From positions 1-64,000 of the forward strand of contig NZ_JAOBPP010000017.1 in assembly GCF_025574465.1 (NCBI RefSeq): a DNA stretch of 64,000 bases. Reading direction: 5' to 3'. Every line of letters starts with the position of its first letter. The stretch's first letter is position 1. Of this stretch, positions 11,963-19,479 are shown piece by piece. This DNA comes from Kordiimonas aestuarii. Its GTDB lineage: Bacteria; Pseudomonadota; Alphaproteobacteria; Sphingomonadales; Kordiimonadaceae. The position numbers and the translations under genes were made by a program. The notes below the pieces were generated by a model. It did no database searches and was not told the origin of the DNA. It saw nothing but the letters and a program-made list of their open reading frames with translations.

Positions 11963-12247
11963 ATGATGACACAGACCCGACAAAACAAGACCCTTGGGAC
12001 CCCGGCACGCGTCACCCCCGAACGACAGCCAACCAACAAAAGGCCGGGCGCTGACAGTACACTGCGGCCGGGATGGGATGTTCCCAAATCGCGGGAATGC
12101 CTGATGTGTCATACGCCGTTCGACAGTGCATGGTCGGGCGAACGCCTGTGTAAGCCGTGTAAGCAGAAACAAACCTGGCGCAACGGCATGGCGGCAACCC
12201 CCAGCAGCTACCAGCAAGGCCGCGGCGGTGCAAAAGGCCGAAGCTGA
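11963..12247 (+). CDS. Small zinc-ribbon-like protein
   Basis: 94 aa (ATG at 11963, or the next codon). After about 40 Pro/Arg-rich residues comes RECLMCHTPFDSAWSGERLCKPCK, a CxxC-x16-CxxC pair that should bind one zinc ion, followed by a basic tail. Short single-ribbon proteins of this kind occur in alphaproteobacteria without assigned role; DNA or RNA binding is possible. It starts 24 bases after the cysteine-repeat gene, so the two may be co-transcribed. The hairpin at 12277-12308 closes the convergent rpsD gene and may also stop this one. Confidence 0.72.
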   Translation: MMTQTRQNKTLGTPARVTPERQPTNKRPGADSTLRPGWDVPKSRECLMCHTPFDSAWSGERLCKPCKQKQTWRNGMAATPSSYQQGRGGAKGRS

Positions 12248-12276
12248 CCAGCGCCCAAAAACTTCCCATGATATAA

Positions 12277-12308
12277 AAAGGCCGCCGGGCATTTGCCCGG
12301 CGGCCTTT
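12277..12308 (-). terminator. rpsD terminator
   Basis: A perfect 14-bp stem (AAAGGCCGCCGGGC / GCCCGGCGGCCTTT) with a 4-base loop. On the minus strand the stem runs into TTTTTATAT. It may also act on the convergent plus-strand transcript. Confidence 0.92.
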
Positions 12309-12349
12309 CCAATAATGTCCAGTGCCTTCGTGTGGCCCTGCCCCCGCGA

Positions 12350-12961
12350 TTAACGGGAGTAGAATTCCACAACAAGGTTCGGTTCCATGATAACCGGGTA
12401 CGGTACTTCGTCGAGCGACGGGATACGTACGTAGGTTGCTTTGAAACCGTCTACGGAAATGTATTCAGGCAGTTCACGCTCTGGGCTTTGGCCTGCTTCG
12501 ATCACCATCGGTACTGCGCGGGATTTTTCGCGGACTTCCACGACATCACCAGCTTTCAGCAGACGGGATGGGATGTTACAGCGCTTGCCGTTCACGAGCA
12601 CGTGGCCGTGGTTTACAAACTGACGCGCGGAAAACACGGTTGGTACGAACTTCGCACGGTATACAACCGCGTCAAGACGACACTCAAGAATACCGATCAG
12701 GTTTTCACCGGTATCGCCGCGGCGACGCACAGCTTCGTCATAATAGCGACGGAACTGTTTTTCGGTGATGTTGCCATAGTAACCCTTGAGCTTCTGTTTG
12801 GCACGAAGCTGGATACCGAAGTCAGACAGCTTGCTTTTGCGGCGCTGACCGTGTTGACCCGGACCGTATTCACGGTTGTTCACTGGGGACTTTGCACGGC
12901 CCCAGATGTTTTCGCCCATACGGCGGTCAATTTTATATTTCGCTTGGATACGCTTGGACAT
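12350..12961 (-). CDS. rpsD: 30S ribosomal protein S4
   Basis: 203 aa primary 16S rRNA-binding protein of the small subunit. The N-terminal domain begins [21 protein letters not shown] and is of the cysteine-free (zinc-independent) type. The S4 RNA-binding domain is [20 protein letters not shown] with [12 protein letters not shown]. The start at 12961 is preceded by GAAAGGAG; the frame is open further upstream without supporting similarity. It stands alone here rather than in the alpha operon, which is usual in alphaproteobacteria. Confidence 0.98.
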   Translation of the reverse strand: MSKRIQAKYKIDRRMGENIWGRAKSPVNNREYGPGQHGQRRKSKLSDFGIQLRAKQKLKGYYGNITEKQFRRYYDEAVRRRGDTGENLIGILECRLDAVVYRAKFVPTVFSARQFVNHGHVLVNGKRCNIPSRLLKAGDVVEVREKSRAVPMVIEAGQSPERELPEYISVDGFKATYVRIPSLDEVPYPVIMEPNLVVEFYSR

Positions 12962-13147
12962 GCGAATCGCTCCTTTCAAATAAGCGCCACGGGCGGCGTG
13001 CTGTCCGAAAACAATGGCACTATGTTGCCCGTGCGGCCAAAGGTCACTATTGCCCCGGCCATTCATTAACGGGCGGGTGGTATAGCGATTGCGGGTACTT
13101 GTCAACTAAAATGCGCAGTTTCATGCGGCTTTTAGCGCCACGGCCTT

Positions 13148-13357
13148 TCAGGGAGCTTCGCCCTCGGCCTCTGTGGGTTCTGCTGGCGCTCTCGCCTTCA
13201 GCGCACGGAACCCGACACTGGCAAGTTCCACCACGCCGACGCAGATAAAATACAGCGCAAAGGTCGCGGCTTCCGAGAGGTTGAAATCCAGCCACCAATG
13301 AATGCCGGCTGCAATCAGAATACCGATAAGGCCCGGCAAGCCAAACTTCTTGATCAT
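13148..13357 (-). CDS. Small membrane protein, 69 aa
   Basis: Two hydrophobic segments (about residues 8-22 and 30-50) precede an acidic Ala/Glu-rich tail. The start overlaps the stop of the upstream lipoprotein gene by four bases (ATGA at 13354-13357), so the two are translationally coupled. No family recognised. The coupling suggests that it works with the lipoprotein at the envelope. Confidence 0.7.
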   Translation of the reverse strand: MIKKFGLPGLIGILIAAGIHWWLDFNLSEAATFALYFICVGVVELASVGFRALKARAPAEPTEAEGEAP

Positions 13358-14217
13358 TCGTCATCCTCCCCCATAAACCAGCTTGAGAAGGCCACAAGCC
13401 CCGGCCCGATGCTTTCCAGCATCTCCGTGATCGCGACCTTGAGGCGGTCAACGTCCCAGCCGTTGTCCCATAGCTCGGGGGTTTGCACCACGTCCCGCTT
13501 CCACTTGGCCATCAGCGTCTCGATATTCTCGCGGCTATCAACACCGGAAAGGTCGAGGACAAGGGCAAGCGAACCGTCCTTGCCCCTTTCTTCCGCAGGG
13601 GTCCACGCCAGCAAAAACGGCCCGCGTCCATTAAGTGCCGGTTTGTCGGCGGAACGGCGTGCCGCCTCGATGGCGATGTCCGCGGTATCAAGGCCGTAAC
13701 CTTCAACAGCGTCCGCACAGTCATCATCAGCCAACAGCTCACTGCGTTTTTTATTGTTGAGGTTCGCGGCGTGATACTCGTCTTCAAGCGGCCACAAGGT
13801 AACAAAACGCTTGCCGGGTTGCCCCGCCATATCACCCACTGATGAGAATGTCGTGACGTAAACCTCACAGATCATATGTAAGCGGGCACCTGCATCACCA
13901 CCAACGGCGATCTGCGGCAAGGCAAGATAAGCCACACCGTCTACCGACAAGCTGGCAGCGGCGGCCGGCCCAATGAAGTTACGAACCGCATAATAGGGGA
14001 TTGAGGGCGAGGACAGGTCTACGCTGGGCGGCGGCCCGGCTACAAGCACCTCTTCGGGCTCCGGCTCTCCTTCTATAGGAGGTGGCGGAGTTGGAGGAGG
14101 AGGTGGTGGTGGCGGTGCGTCAATCTCAGGTACGGAAGCTGGCCCCCGACCACCATTTTGGTCGGTTGCACAAGCGCACAGGCACAACACCAGTGCCGAT
14201 ATAAATATAATCTTCAT
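13354..14217 (-). CDS. Proline-rich lipoprotein, function unknown
   Basis: 287 aa with the start ATG at 14217; upstream in-frame ATGs have no support. The signal peptide ends ALVLCLCAC, an acceptable lipobox. A Pro-rich linker with an uninterrupted Pro run (about residues 35-47) and acidic residues follows, then a globular domain of about 220 residues without a motif I know. It ends in the coupled 69-aa membrane gene. The Pro-rich spacer suggests reaching through the periplasm from a membrane anchor. It starts about 90 bases from the ETHE1-like gene end, on the same strand, but its relation to that operon is unclear. Confidence 0.75.
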   Translation of the reverse strand: MKIIFISALVLCLCACATDQNGGRGPASVPEIDAPPPPPPPPTPPPPIEGEPEPEEVLVAGPPPSVDLSSPSIPYYAVRNFIGPAAAASLSVDGVAYLALPQIAVGGDAGARLHMICEVYVTTFSSVGDMAGQPGKRFVTLWPLEDEYHAANLNNKKRSELLADDDCADAVEGYGLDTADIAIEAARRSADKPALNGRGPFLLAWTPAEERGKDGSLALVLDLSGVDSRENIETLMAKWKRDVVQTPELWDNGWDVDRLKVAITEMLESIGPGLVAFSSWFMGEDDE

Positions 14218-14310
14218 GGTTCCCCCAGGCAGAGCCTCGCAGACAAACTCTGAACCCGGCACCATTATAACGCCTTTAGCTGCATTTTCGCAACCCAAGG
14301 AAAAACAGGC

Positions 14311-15006
14311 TCACCCACGCCCGCATTCAAGGTTTGCCGGCACCGCCACATCCATGAATTTTGGGGGTGGCATCTTGAGGTTACCCATCAGCTCCACGTA
14401 GGCCGCCTTGTCCGCCACCTGCAGGCGCGGGTTGTGGACGCGTTCCTCCGCGATCCGGCTTTCGTTCATGCCTTTATAGTCATGAGCCGGGTAGACAATG
14501 GTATCATCCGGCAGCGCAAGCAGCTTGCCAAACAGGCTGTCATACTGCGCCCCCGCGTCTCCGTTCTGGAAATCGGTGCGTCCCGACCCGCGGATCAGCA
14601 ACGTGTCCCCCGTAAATACCAGGCGCTTGCCGTCCGCCTCCAGATAATAGCTGTAGCTGTCATCCGTGTGGCCCGGCGTGGCCAAGGCCTTCAGGTGACA
14701 GGAGCCAAAAGTAATAGCTTCCCCATCCGTCACAAAGCGTGACACGCACGCGGCCTTCGAGCCTTCACCATGGATTGTCACGGCACCCAGTTCATCCCTT
14801 AACGCGCCAAGCGCTGTCACATGGTCCGCGTGCACATGGGTATCAATGGCATACTTCAGCGTCAGGTCGTATTCGTCCATAAGGCGCTGGTACAGGCTCA
14901 TCTGGTCCAGCACCGGGTCGATGATGACCGCCTCGCGGCTTTGTTCGTCAGCCAGCAGATAGGTGAAGGTCCAGCTGTCATGGTCAAAAAGCTGCCGGAA
15001 AAACAT
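14311..15006 (-). CDS. ETHE1-like persulfide dioxygenase (MBL fold)
   Basis: 231 aa metallo-beta-lactamase-fold protein of the ETHE1/Blh type, an iron enzyme that oxidises glutathione persulfide to sulfite. The metal motif is THVHADHVTAL, with further ligands in TPGHTDDSY, FTGDTLLIRGSGRTDFQ and YPAHDYKG. The GRTDFQ segment is characteristic of ETHE1-like enzymes. It is the last gene of a three-gene unit after the CsoR-family regulator and the rhodanese, which strongly supports a role in sulfide/persulfide detoxification. Confidence 0.93.
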   Translation of the reverse strand: MFFRQLFDHDSWTFTYLLADEQSREAVIIDPVLDQMSLYQRLMDEYDLTLKYAIDTHVHADHVTALGALRDELGAVTIHGEGSKAACVSRFVTDGEAITFGSCHLKALATPGHTDDSYSYYLEADGKRLVFTGDTLLIRGSGRTDFQNGDAGAQYDSLFGKLLALPDDTIVYPAHDYKGMNESRIAEERVHNPRLQVADKAAYVELMGNLKMPPPKFMDVAVPANLECGRG

Positions 15007-15021
15007 TGCCCTCTCCTTCCC

Positions 15022-15555
15022 TCATGCGTTGTTCCACGGCATGCGCGCCAGCAGCATGCCCATCGCACAAGTGTTGGTCATGCCCGCAAACGTCAGCCCC
15101 GCGCCCACAAACCCGGAGAGCAGGTAAAACGCCGGCGCGATAAACCAGCCCAGCAGCACACCAAGCACCACAAGCCCGCCCGCTGTAATGCGCACCTGGC
15201 GCTCAAGCGATATGACTGTGGCGGTGGTGTCATTGACCGCGACACCGCAGGCGACACAAGCATCGGTGCCACCCTCGACGACCACAATATCGCGTGTCGT
15301 GGTGGGCGCGAGCACCTCGGCCGCCTTTTGCGCCCGGCCACCAGCCTTGCAGAGCACATAGATCGGCTCATCATTGCCGCCAACACCCTGAAGTACCTCA
15401 CCCGGCGCAAGGTCCTGCAGCGGATAGTGCTTCGCGCCCTGCACATGGCAGGCGGTGTATTCAGCGCCGGTGCGCACATCAATCACATGACGCGCGCCGT
15501 TCTTACCACGCAGCTCTTTGAATTCTGCTGCTGGAATTTTCTTGAGGTTGTTCAT
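15022..15555 (-). CDS. Rhodanese with C-terminal DUF2892 membrane domain
   Basis: 177 aa starting at the ATG at 15555. Residues 1-100 are a rhodanese (sulfurtransferase) domain with HVIDVRTGAEY and the catalytic Cys in YVLCKAGGRAQ. The C-terminal part has two hydrophobic helices and the DUF2892 ending FVGAGLTFAGMTNTCAMGMLL. It would keep sulfur transfer at the inner face of the membrane. It follows the CsoR-like gene by 16 bases and precedes the persulfide dioxygenase by 15 bases, so the three form one operon. The longer upstream frame overlaps the regulator gene and is unlikely. Confidence 0.92.
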   Translation of the reverse strand: MNNLKKIPAAEFKELRGKNGARHVIDVRTGAEYTACHVQGAKHYPLQDLAPGEVLQGVGGNDEPIYVLCKAGGRAQKAAEVLAPTTTRDIVVVEGGTDACVACGVAVNDTTATVISLERQVRITAGGLVVLGVLLGWFIAPAFYLLSGFVGAGLTFAGMTNTCAMGMLLARMPWNNA

Positions 15556-15571
15556 GACACCCACACTCCGT

Positions 15572-15826
15572 TCACGCGTATTTGCTGATGAGTTGCCCGA
15601 GATCGTCGAGGCTGCTTTCATCACCGGCTCTGATGTGCGCCTCCACCATGCACGCGAGCATGGTGTGCCCCGCCTTGTCGAGCGCCTTCCTTGCCGCGCT
15701 CATCTGCTGCGCCACCTTCTCGCAGTCCGGCGCGTCCGCGCCCATCATCTTCTGAATACCGCGAAGCTGTCCTTCGATACGCGCCAAGCGGTTGATCATC
15801 GCCGTTCTGTCTTTGTCACCGATCAT
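15572..15826 (-). CDS. CsoR/CstR-family transcriptional repressor
   Basis: 84 aa DUF156 protein of all-helical fold (RLARIEGQLRGIQKMM). The first family ligand Cys is present (C35). Aligned by eye with copper sensor CsoR, the second site is M60 and the third is H64, with a Cys at C59. This is neither the copper set (Cys-His-Cys) nor the two-Cys CstR set. Since it heads a rhodanese/persulfide dioxygenase operon, a sulfur-sensing (CstR-like) role is the better guess. A palindrome over its own promoter suggests autoregulation. Confidence 0.9.
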   Translation of the reverse strand: MIGDKDRTAMINRLARIEGQLRGIQKMMGADAPDCEKVAQQMSAARKALDKAGHTMLACMVEAHIRAGDESSLDDLGQLISKYA

Positions 15827-15841
15827 GGGATCACCTTTTAA

Positions 15842-15862
15842 ATACTATGCCCCCTATAGTAT
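15842..15862. promoter_or_regulatory. Candidate operator for the CsoR-like repressor
   Basis: Perfect 7-bp arms ATACTAT and ATAGTAT with the 7-base centre GCCCCCT. ATAC/GTAT arms around a C- or G-tract are the usual architecture of CsoR-family operators. It overlaps the -10 box and lies 15 bases upstream of the repressor start codon. Confidence 0.78.
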
Positions 15863-15885
15863 AATGACGAAGATAAAAATATCAA
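15858..15885 (-). promoter_or_regulatory. Promoter of the sulfide-detoxification operon
   Basis: On the minus strand, TTGATA (15885-15880) and TATACT (15863-15858) are 16 bases apart. The -10 box lies in the right arm of the palindrome, so repressor binding would block it. The -35 box lies in the T-rich tail of the MCP terminator. Confidence 0.7.
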
Positions 15886-15909
15886 GGGGCAGCCCGTGCC
15901 ACCCCTTGA
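15882..15909 (-). terminator. Terminator of the chemoreceptor gene
   Basis: Outer stem TCAAGGGG / CCCCTTGA around a short inner region. On the minus strand it is followed by TATTTTTAT. It lies 51 bases after the MCP stop codon. Confidence 0.75.
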
Positions 15910-15960
15910 AAACCACTCCCGCATAATGCAATCAGCCTTATCGCACCACGCTCTGCTTGT

Positions 15961-18123
15961 TTATGCAGCCCGTATCTTGACCAGGAAGTCGCTAATCCGC
16001 GTGCTCATGGCAGCGGATTGGTCCACAAGCTGGTTTGCGGACGACAACACTTGTGTCGCTGCCGCCCCGGTGGTCTGGGCCGCTTCGCTGACACCCTGAA
16101 TGTTGTTGGTGACATCGTCAGTGCCGGCAGCGGTTTGCTGAACGGTGGTTGCGATCTCATTGGTCGCGGCGCCCTGTTCTTCCACAGCAGCCGCAATCAT
16201 CGCCGAGATTTCGCTCATCGACGCAATGGTCTTGTTGATACCCAGAATAGAAGTAACCGCTTTTTCGGTTTCCGTCTGGATTTCAAGAACCTGCGCGCTG
16301 ATTTCATCTGTAGCCTTGGCGGTTTGCTGCGCCAGCGCCTTGACCTCTGACGCCACAACAGCAAAGCCTTTGCCTGCGTCACCCGCCCGTGCCGCCTCAA
16401 TGGTGGCATTGAGGGCTAACAGGTTGGTTTGCTCCGCAATCTCGTTGATGAGTTCAACAACAGCACCAATTTTCGACGCAGCCTCAGCAAGGCCCGTGAT
16501 ACCTTCATCAGCGCTTTGACCTTCCTGAACCGCGCTCTGCGCAAGCTGGGAACTCGAAGCCACCTGACGGCTGATCTCCTGAATGGAGGCTGAAAGCTCC
16601 TCCGCGCTGGTCGCAACAGCCTGCACATGCGCGCCAGTCTGCTGGGCGGCGGCCGCAACAACCGCCGACTGCGTTCCGGTTTCTTCCGCAGTCGATGACA
16701 TGAGGCCTGCAGTTTCCCGAAGTTCGGACCCAGCGTTTTCGAGTACACTCAAAGTCTCGGATACCGAGGTATCAAAATCACGGATCAGGCCATCAACATA
16801 GGCTTGGCGCTTCCGCTCAGCCTCGACCTGAGCCGCTTTTTCCTGCTCATCCAGGATGCGTTGACGCTTTTCCTCTTCCTCACGTTCCTTTTCTTCGTGA
16901 ACACGTACAAGTTCCTGCGCTTGCAGTTCCTTGTTTTCCACCAGTTTCATGCGGAAGACTTCCAGACCCGCAGCAACCTGGCCGATTTCGTCTTTGCGGC
17001 CCTGCCCTTCGATTTCGATGTCGAGATCATCTTCCGACAACGAGGAAACATTGCGGGTGATTGCCTGGATAGGCCCAGCGATACCGCGCCCGATAAACGT
17101 GGCAGCCACACTACCAAGAATTACCGCAACAATGGAGATAACCACAGTCAGGATCAAACCTAGCTGAAGCCGGTCGCTGATCTCGGGCCCGATGGTGTCC
17201 TGGTAGGCCTTTACCGACTGCTGCATCTGACTGATGGATTCGCTAATTTTGGGGCCAACGACATCCAACCCGTCGACCAAAAGCACGCGGCGCTGATCCA
17301 GCAGTCGCTTCATGTCGCTGGCTGCGCCTAGGTATTTTTTGGCATCTGCCGCAATTTTTGCCACTTTGGCTTTTGAACTATCTGGCTGTATTACCCGAGC
17401 TAACTGCGTCAAATGCGCTTCTGTTTCATCCTCCGCAGCAGCGAAAGCATCAAAATCTTGCTGGCTGGCTGTCACGAGCAGGCGGTTGGCGTAAAGCCGC
17501 ATAGCAGCGAGGGAAACCAGCGCGTCATCAGCGGCGCGGCTGGCTTCAATAGCCTTCGCGGCGCGCGTCTCCTCCACCACTGACTTCAATTGGACAACGA
17601 GGAAAGGCCCGAGCACGTCGAGTTGAGATTTCGCAAGACTGTCAATTGCCCGCTGCGCCACGACGATTTTATCGAACGTCGCGATATATTCGTCCATCTC
17701 TGCGGCCATTTCGACCGATTCTGCGCGGATATCGCCAACACCAGCAGCGTTTTCATCATCGGTCAGGAGCGAAAGCAATTTGTCATTCAAACTCGCCATC
17801 TGCTCCGCCCTGTCTTTCACTTGGGAAATGGACGTTTCCGACGCGGAAATCACAAAGTCCTTCACCGCAACACGTGTTGCGAGGAGTGTTGCCTGCACAT
17901 TGCCGATGATCACTGACTGCCGCGCTACACCGCGATAGGTGGAAAATCCACTTTCCCCGACAAACAACTGCGTACCAACAATGAGCAATACAAGGGTATA
18001 GAGACCAATGATGCTACCAAATGCCACCGCGATCTTGCGCGCGATGCTGAGATTACTGAATTTGTTCATGGATGTATTTGGCAGCTTCCGTTGCCTCGCA
18101 CCGCTGCGAAACTGAACGTGCAT
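15961..18123 (-). CDS. Methyl-accepting chemotaxis protein
   Basis: 720 aa transducer. The ATG at 18123 has GAGGAAGG upstream; an ATG at 18069 ([13 protein letters not shown]) lacks one but would give a more typical N-terminus. A first membrane helix ([14 protein letters not shown]), a periplasmic helical domain of about 290 residues, a second helix ([17 protein letters not shown]), HAMP, and then a charged coiled coil rich in Glu/Lys lead to the signalling domain. Its tip is [21 protein letters not shown]. There is no pentapeptide CheR tether. The ligand is unknown and no che genes are near; a separate motB lies 4 kb away. Confidence 0.93.
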   Translation of the reverse strand: MHVQFRSGARQRKLPNTSMNKFSNLSIARKIAVAFGSIIGLYTLVLLIVGTQLFVGESGFSTYRGVARQSVIIGNVQATLLATRVAVKDFVISASETSISQVKDRAEQMASLNDKLLSLLTDDENAAGVGDIRAESVEMAAEMDEYIATFDKIVVAQRAIDSLAKSQLDVLGPFLVVQLKSVVEETRAAKAIEASRAADDALVSLAAMRLYANRLLVTASQQDFDAFAAAEDETEAHLTQLARVIQPDSSKAKVAKIAADAKKYLGAASDMKRLLDQRRVLLVDGLDVVGPKISESISQMQQSVKAYQDTIGPEISDRLQLGLILTVVISIVAVILGSVAATFIGRGIAGPIQAITRNVSSLSEDDLDIEIEGQGRKDEIGQVAAGLEVFRMKLVENKELQAQELVRVHEEKEREEEEKRQRILDEQEKAAQVEAERKRQAYVDGLIRDFDTSVSETLSVLENAGSELRETAGLMSSTAEETGTQSAVVAAAAQQTGAHVQAVATSAEELSASIQEISRQVASSSQLAQSAVQEGQSADEGITGLAEAASKIGAVVELINEIAEQTNLLALNATIEAARAGDAGKGFAVVASEVKALAQQTAKATDEISAQVLEIQTETEKAVTSILGINKTIASMSEISAMIAAAVEEQGAATNEIATTVQQTAAGTDDVTNNIQGVSEAAQTTGAAATQVLSSANQLVDQSAAMSTRISDFLVKIRAA

Positions 18124-18260
18124 CGCCCCTTCCTCAAGAGTACCCCCGGCGTTAAATCCCTCTATATGGACCAACTGGTTAAGGATGGATTAAAATGCAG
18201 CCGTTATCGGTACGATTTTCGGATGTCCGTTCGAGAAGCGGGAAAAGAGTGAGGCGAAAG

Positions 18261-18452
18261 TCAATCTGGTGAACGATGTATTCGGTATTTGAGTGCAATG
18301 CCACCAACAACCAGCCAGTAGACCACGAGCGCGCCAAGGTACCAGTAGCGATACGCATCGATAAAAAGAAAGAGAGCAAAAAATAGGCTGAGGTAGACCC
18401 CCGCATGAATGAGGAAGTCTACCGATATGCCTTTGGGATCAATATCCCGCAC
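18261..18452 (-). CDS. Small 2TM-like membrane protein
   Basis: 63 aa if started at the GTG at 18452, one base after the TAG of the dehydrogenase gene, which suggests coupled translation. Two membrane helices are visible (FLIHAGVYLSLFFALFLF and LGALVVYWLVVGGIAL). The first has the IHAGVYL pattern of the 2TM family. The open frame continues upstream within the dehydrogenase gene without a sensible start. Function unknown. Confidence 0.6.
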   Translation of the reverse strand: MRDIDPKGISVDFLIHAGVYLSLFFALFLFIDAYRYWYLGALVVYWLVVGGIALKYRIHRSPD

Positions 18453-18453
18453 C

Positions 18454-19338
18454 CTACCCCCGGAAGCGGCGGATGAGGCTTGAGGTGTCGTTGCGCTTAC
18501 CGCCCATTTTCTGCACGTCGCAGTAAAACTGGTCGACAAGCGCGGTGACGGGCAGCGAGACACCCATGCTGCTGGCCTCACTCAGCACGATACCGAGGTC
18601 CTTGCGCATCCAGTCGACCGCGAAGCCGAAGTCGAACTTGCCGTCGATCATGGTGGAGGCGCGGTTTTCCATCTGCCAGCTTTGCGCGGCCCCTTTGGAG
18701 ATCACGTCCACAACCGCCTTGGCGTCCAGCCCGGCTTCCATGGCAAAATGCAAGGCTTCCGAAAGCCCCTGCACGACACCCGCAATACAGATCTGGTTGA
18801 CCATTTTGGTCAGTTGACCCGCCCCTGCATCACCCAGCAACTTGACGGATTTGGCGAAGGCCTGCATCACTGGCTCCGCGCGCTCGAACGCGGCCTTGTC
18901 GCCACCGCACATCACGGTAAGCGCGCCGTTCACGGCACCCGCTTCACCACCCGAGACAGGGGCATCAATGAATGTCAGCCCGGCTTTCGTAGCCGCCACA
19001 GCCATTGTGCGCGCGCAGTCGGCGGACGCGGTGGTATGATCCACAAAAATCGCACCTTCTGTCATGGCGGCGAAGGCTCCGTCCGGGCCGACACATACCT
19101 GTGCCACGTCCTTGTCCGCACCAACACAGGCAAACACAATATCGGCGTCCGCTGCCGCGCCCGCAGGCGTGGGCGCGGTGAAAAGCTCACCTTCCGCGTC
19201 ATCCGCATAAGTCTCGAGCCACTTTTCGGCCTTGTCAGCGGTGCGGTTATAGACCGTGACATTATGTCCCGCACGGGCAAGATGCCCTGCCATCGGAAAG
19301 CCCATAACCCCAAGGCCGATAAATGCTACATTCGCCAT
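18454..19338 (-). CDS. NAD(P)-dependent beta-hydroxyacid dehydrogenase (3-hydroxyisobutyrate dehydrogenase family)
   Basis: 294 aa, full length. The Rossmann motif GLGVMGFPMAGHLARAGH is at the N-terminus, the substrate motif is DAPVSGGEAGAVNGALTVMCGG, and the catalytic Lys lies in GAGQLTKMVNQ. The family includes 3-hydroxyisobutyrate dehydrogenase (valine breakdown), tartronate semialdehyde reductase and succinic semialdehyde reductase (GLYR). No neighbouring valine or glyoxylate gene allows a choice. A small membrane gene follows it directly. Confidence 0.9.
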   Translation of the reverse strand: MANVAFIGLGVMGFPMAGHLARAGHNVTVYNRTADKAEKWLETYADDAEGELFTAPTPAGAAADADIVFACVGADKDVAQVCVGPDGAFAAMTEGAIFVDHTTASADCARTMAVAATKAGLTFIDAPVSGGEAGAVNGALTVMCGGDKAAFERAEPVMQAFAKSVKLLGDAGAGQLTKMVNQICIAGVVQGLSEALHFAMEAGLDAKAVVDVISKGAAQSWQMENRASTMIDGKFDFGFAVDWMRKDLGIVLSEASSMGVSLPVTALVDQFYCDVQKMGGKRNDTSSLIRRFRG

Positions 19339-19479
19339 AATCGATTTCCTTCCTGCGCTGCTGCTCTTTTAACCAGACTTGACCGTCCAGTATGTAAGAT
19401 GCTTGATACGGTTCGGCTAACTTCGTAAGCGCCAGATGGCGCCATGTCCAGTGGGCAGTTCAGGGGGAGACTAAAAAGC

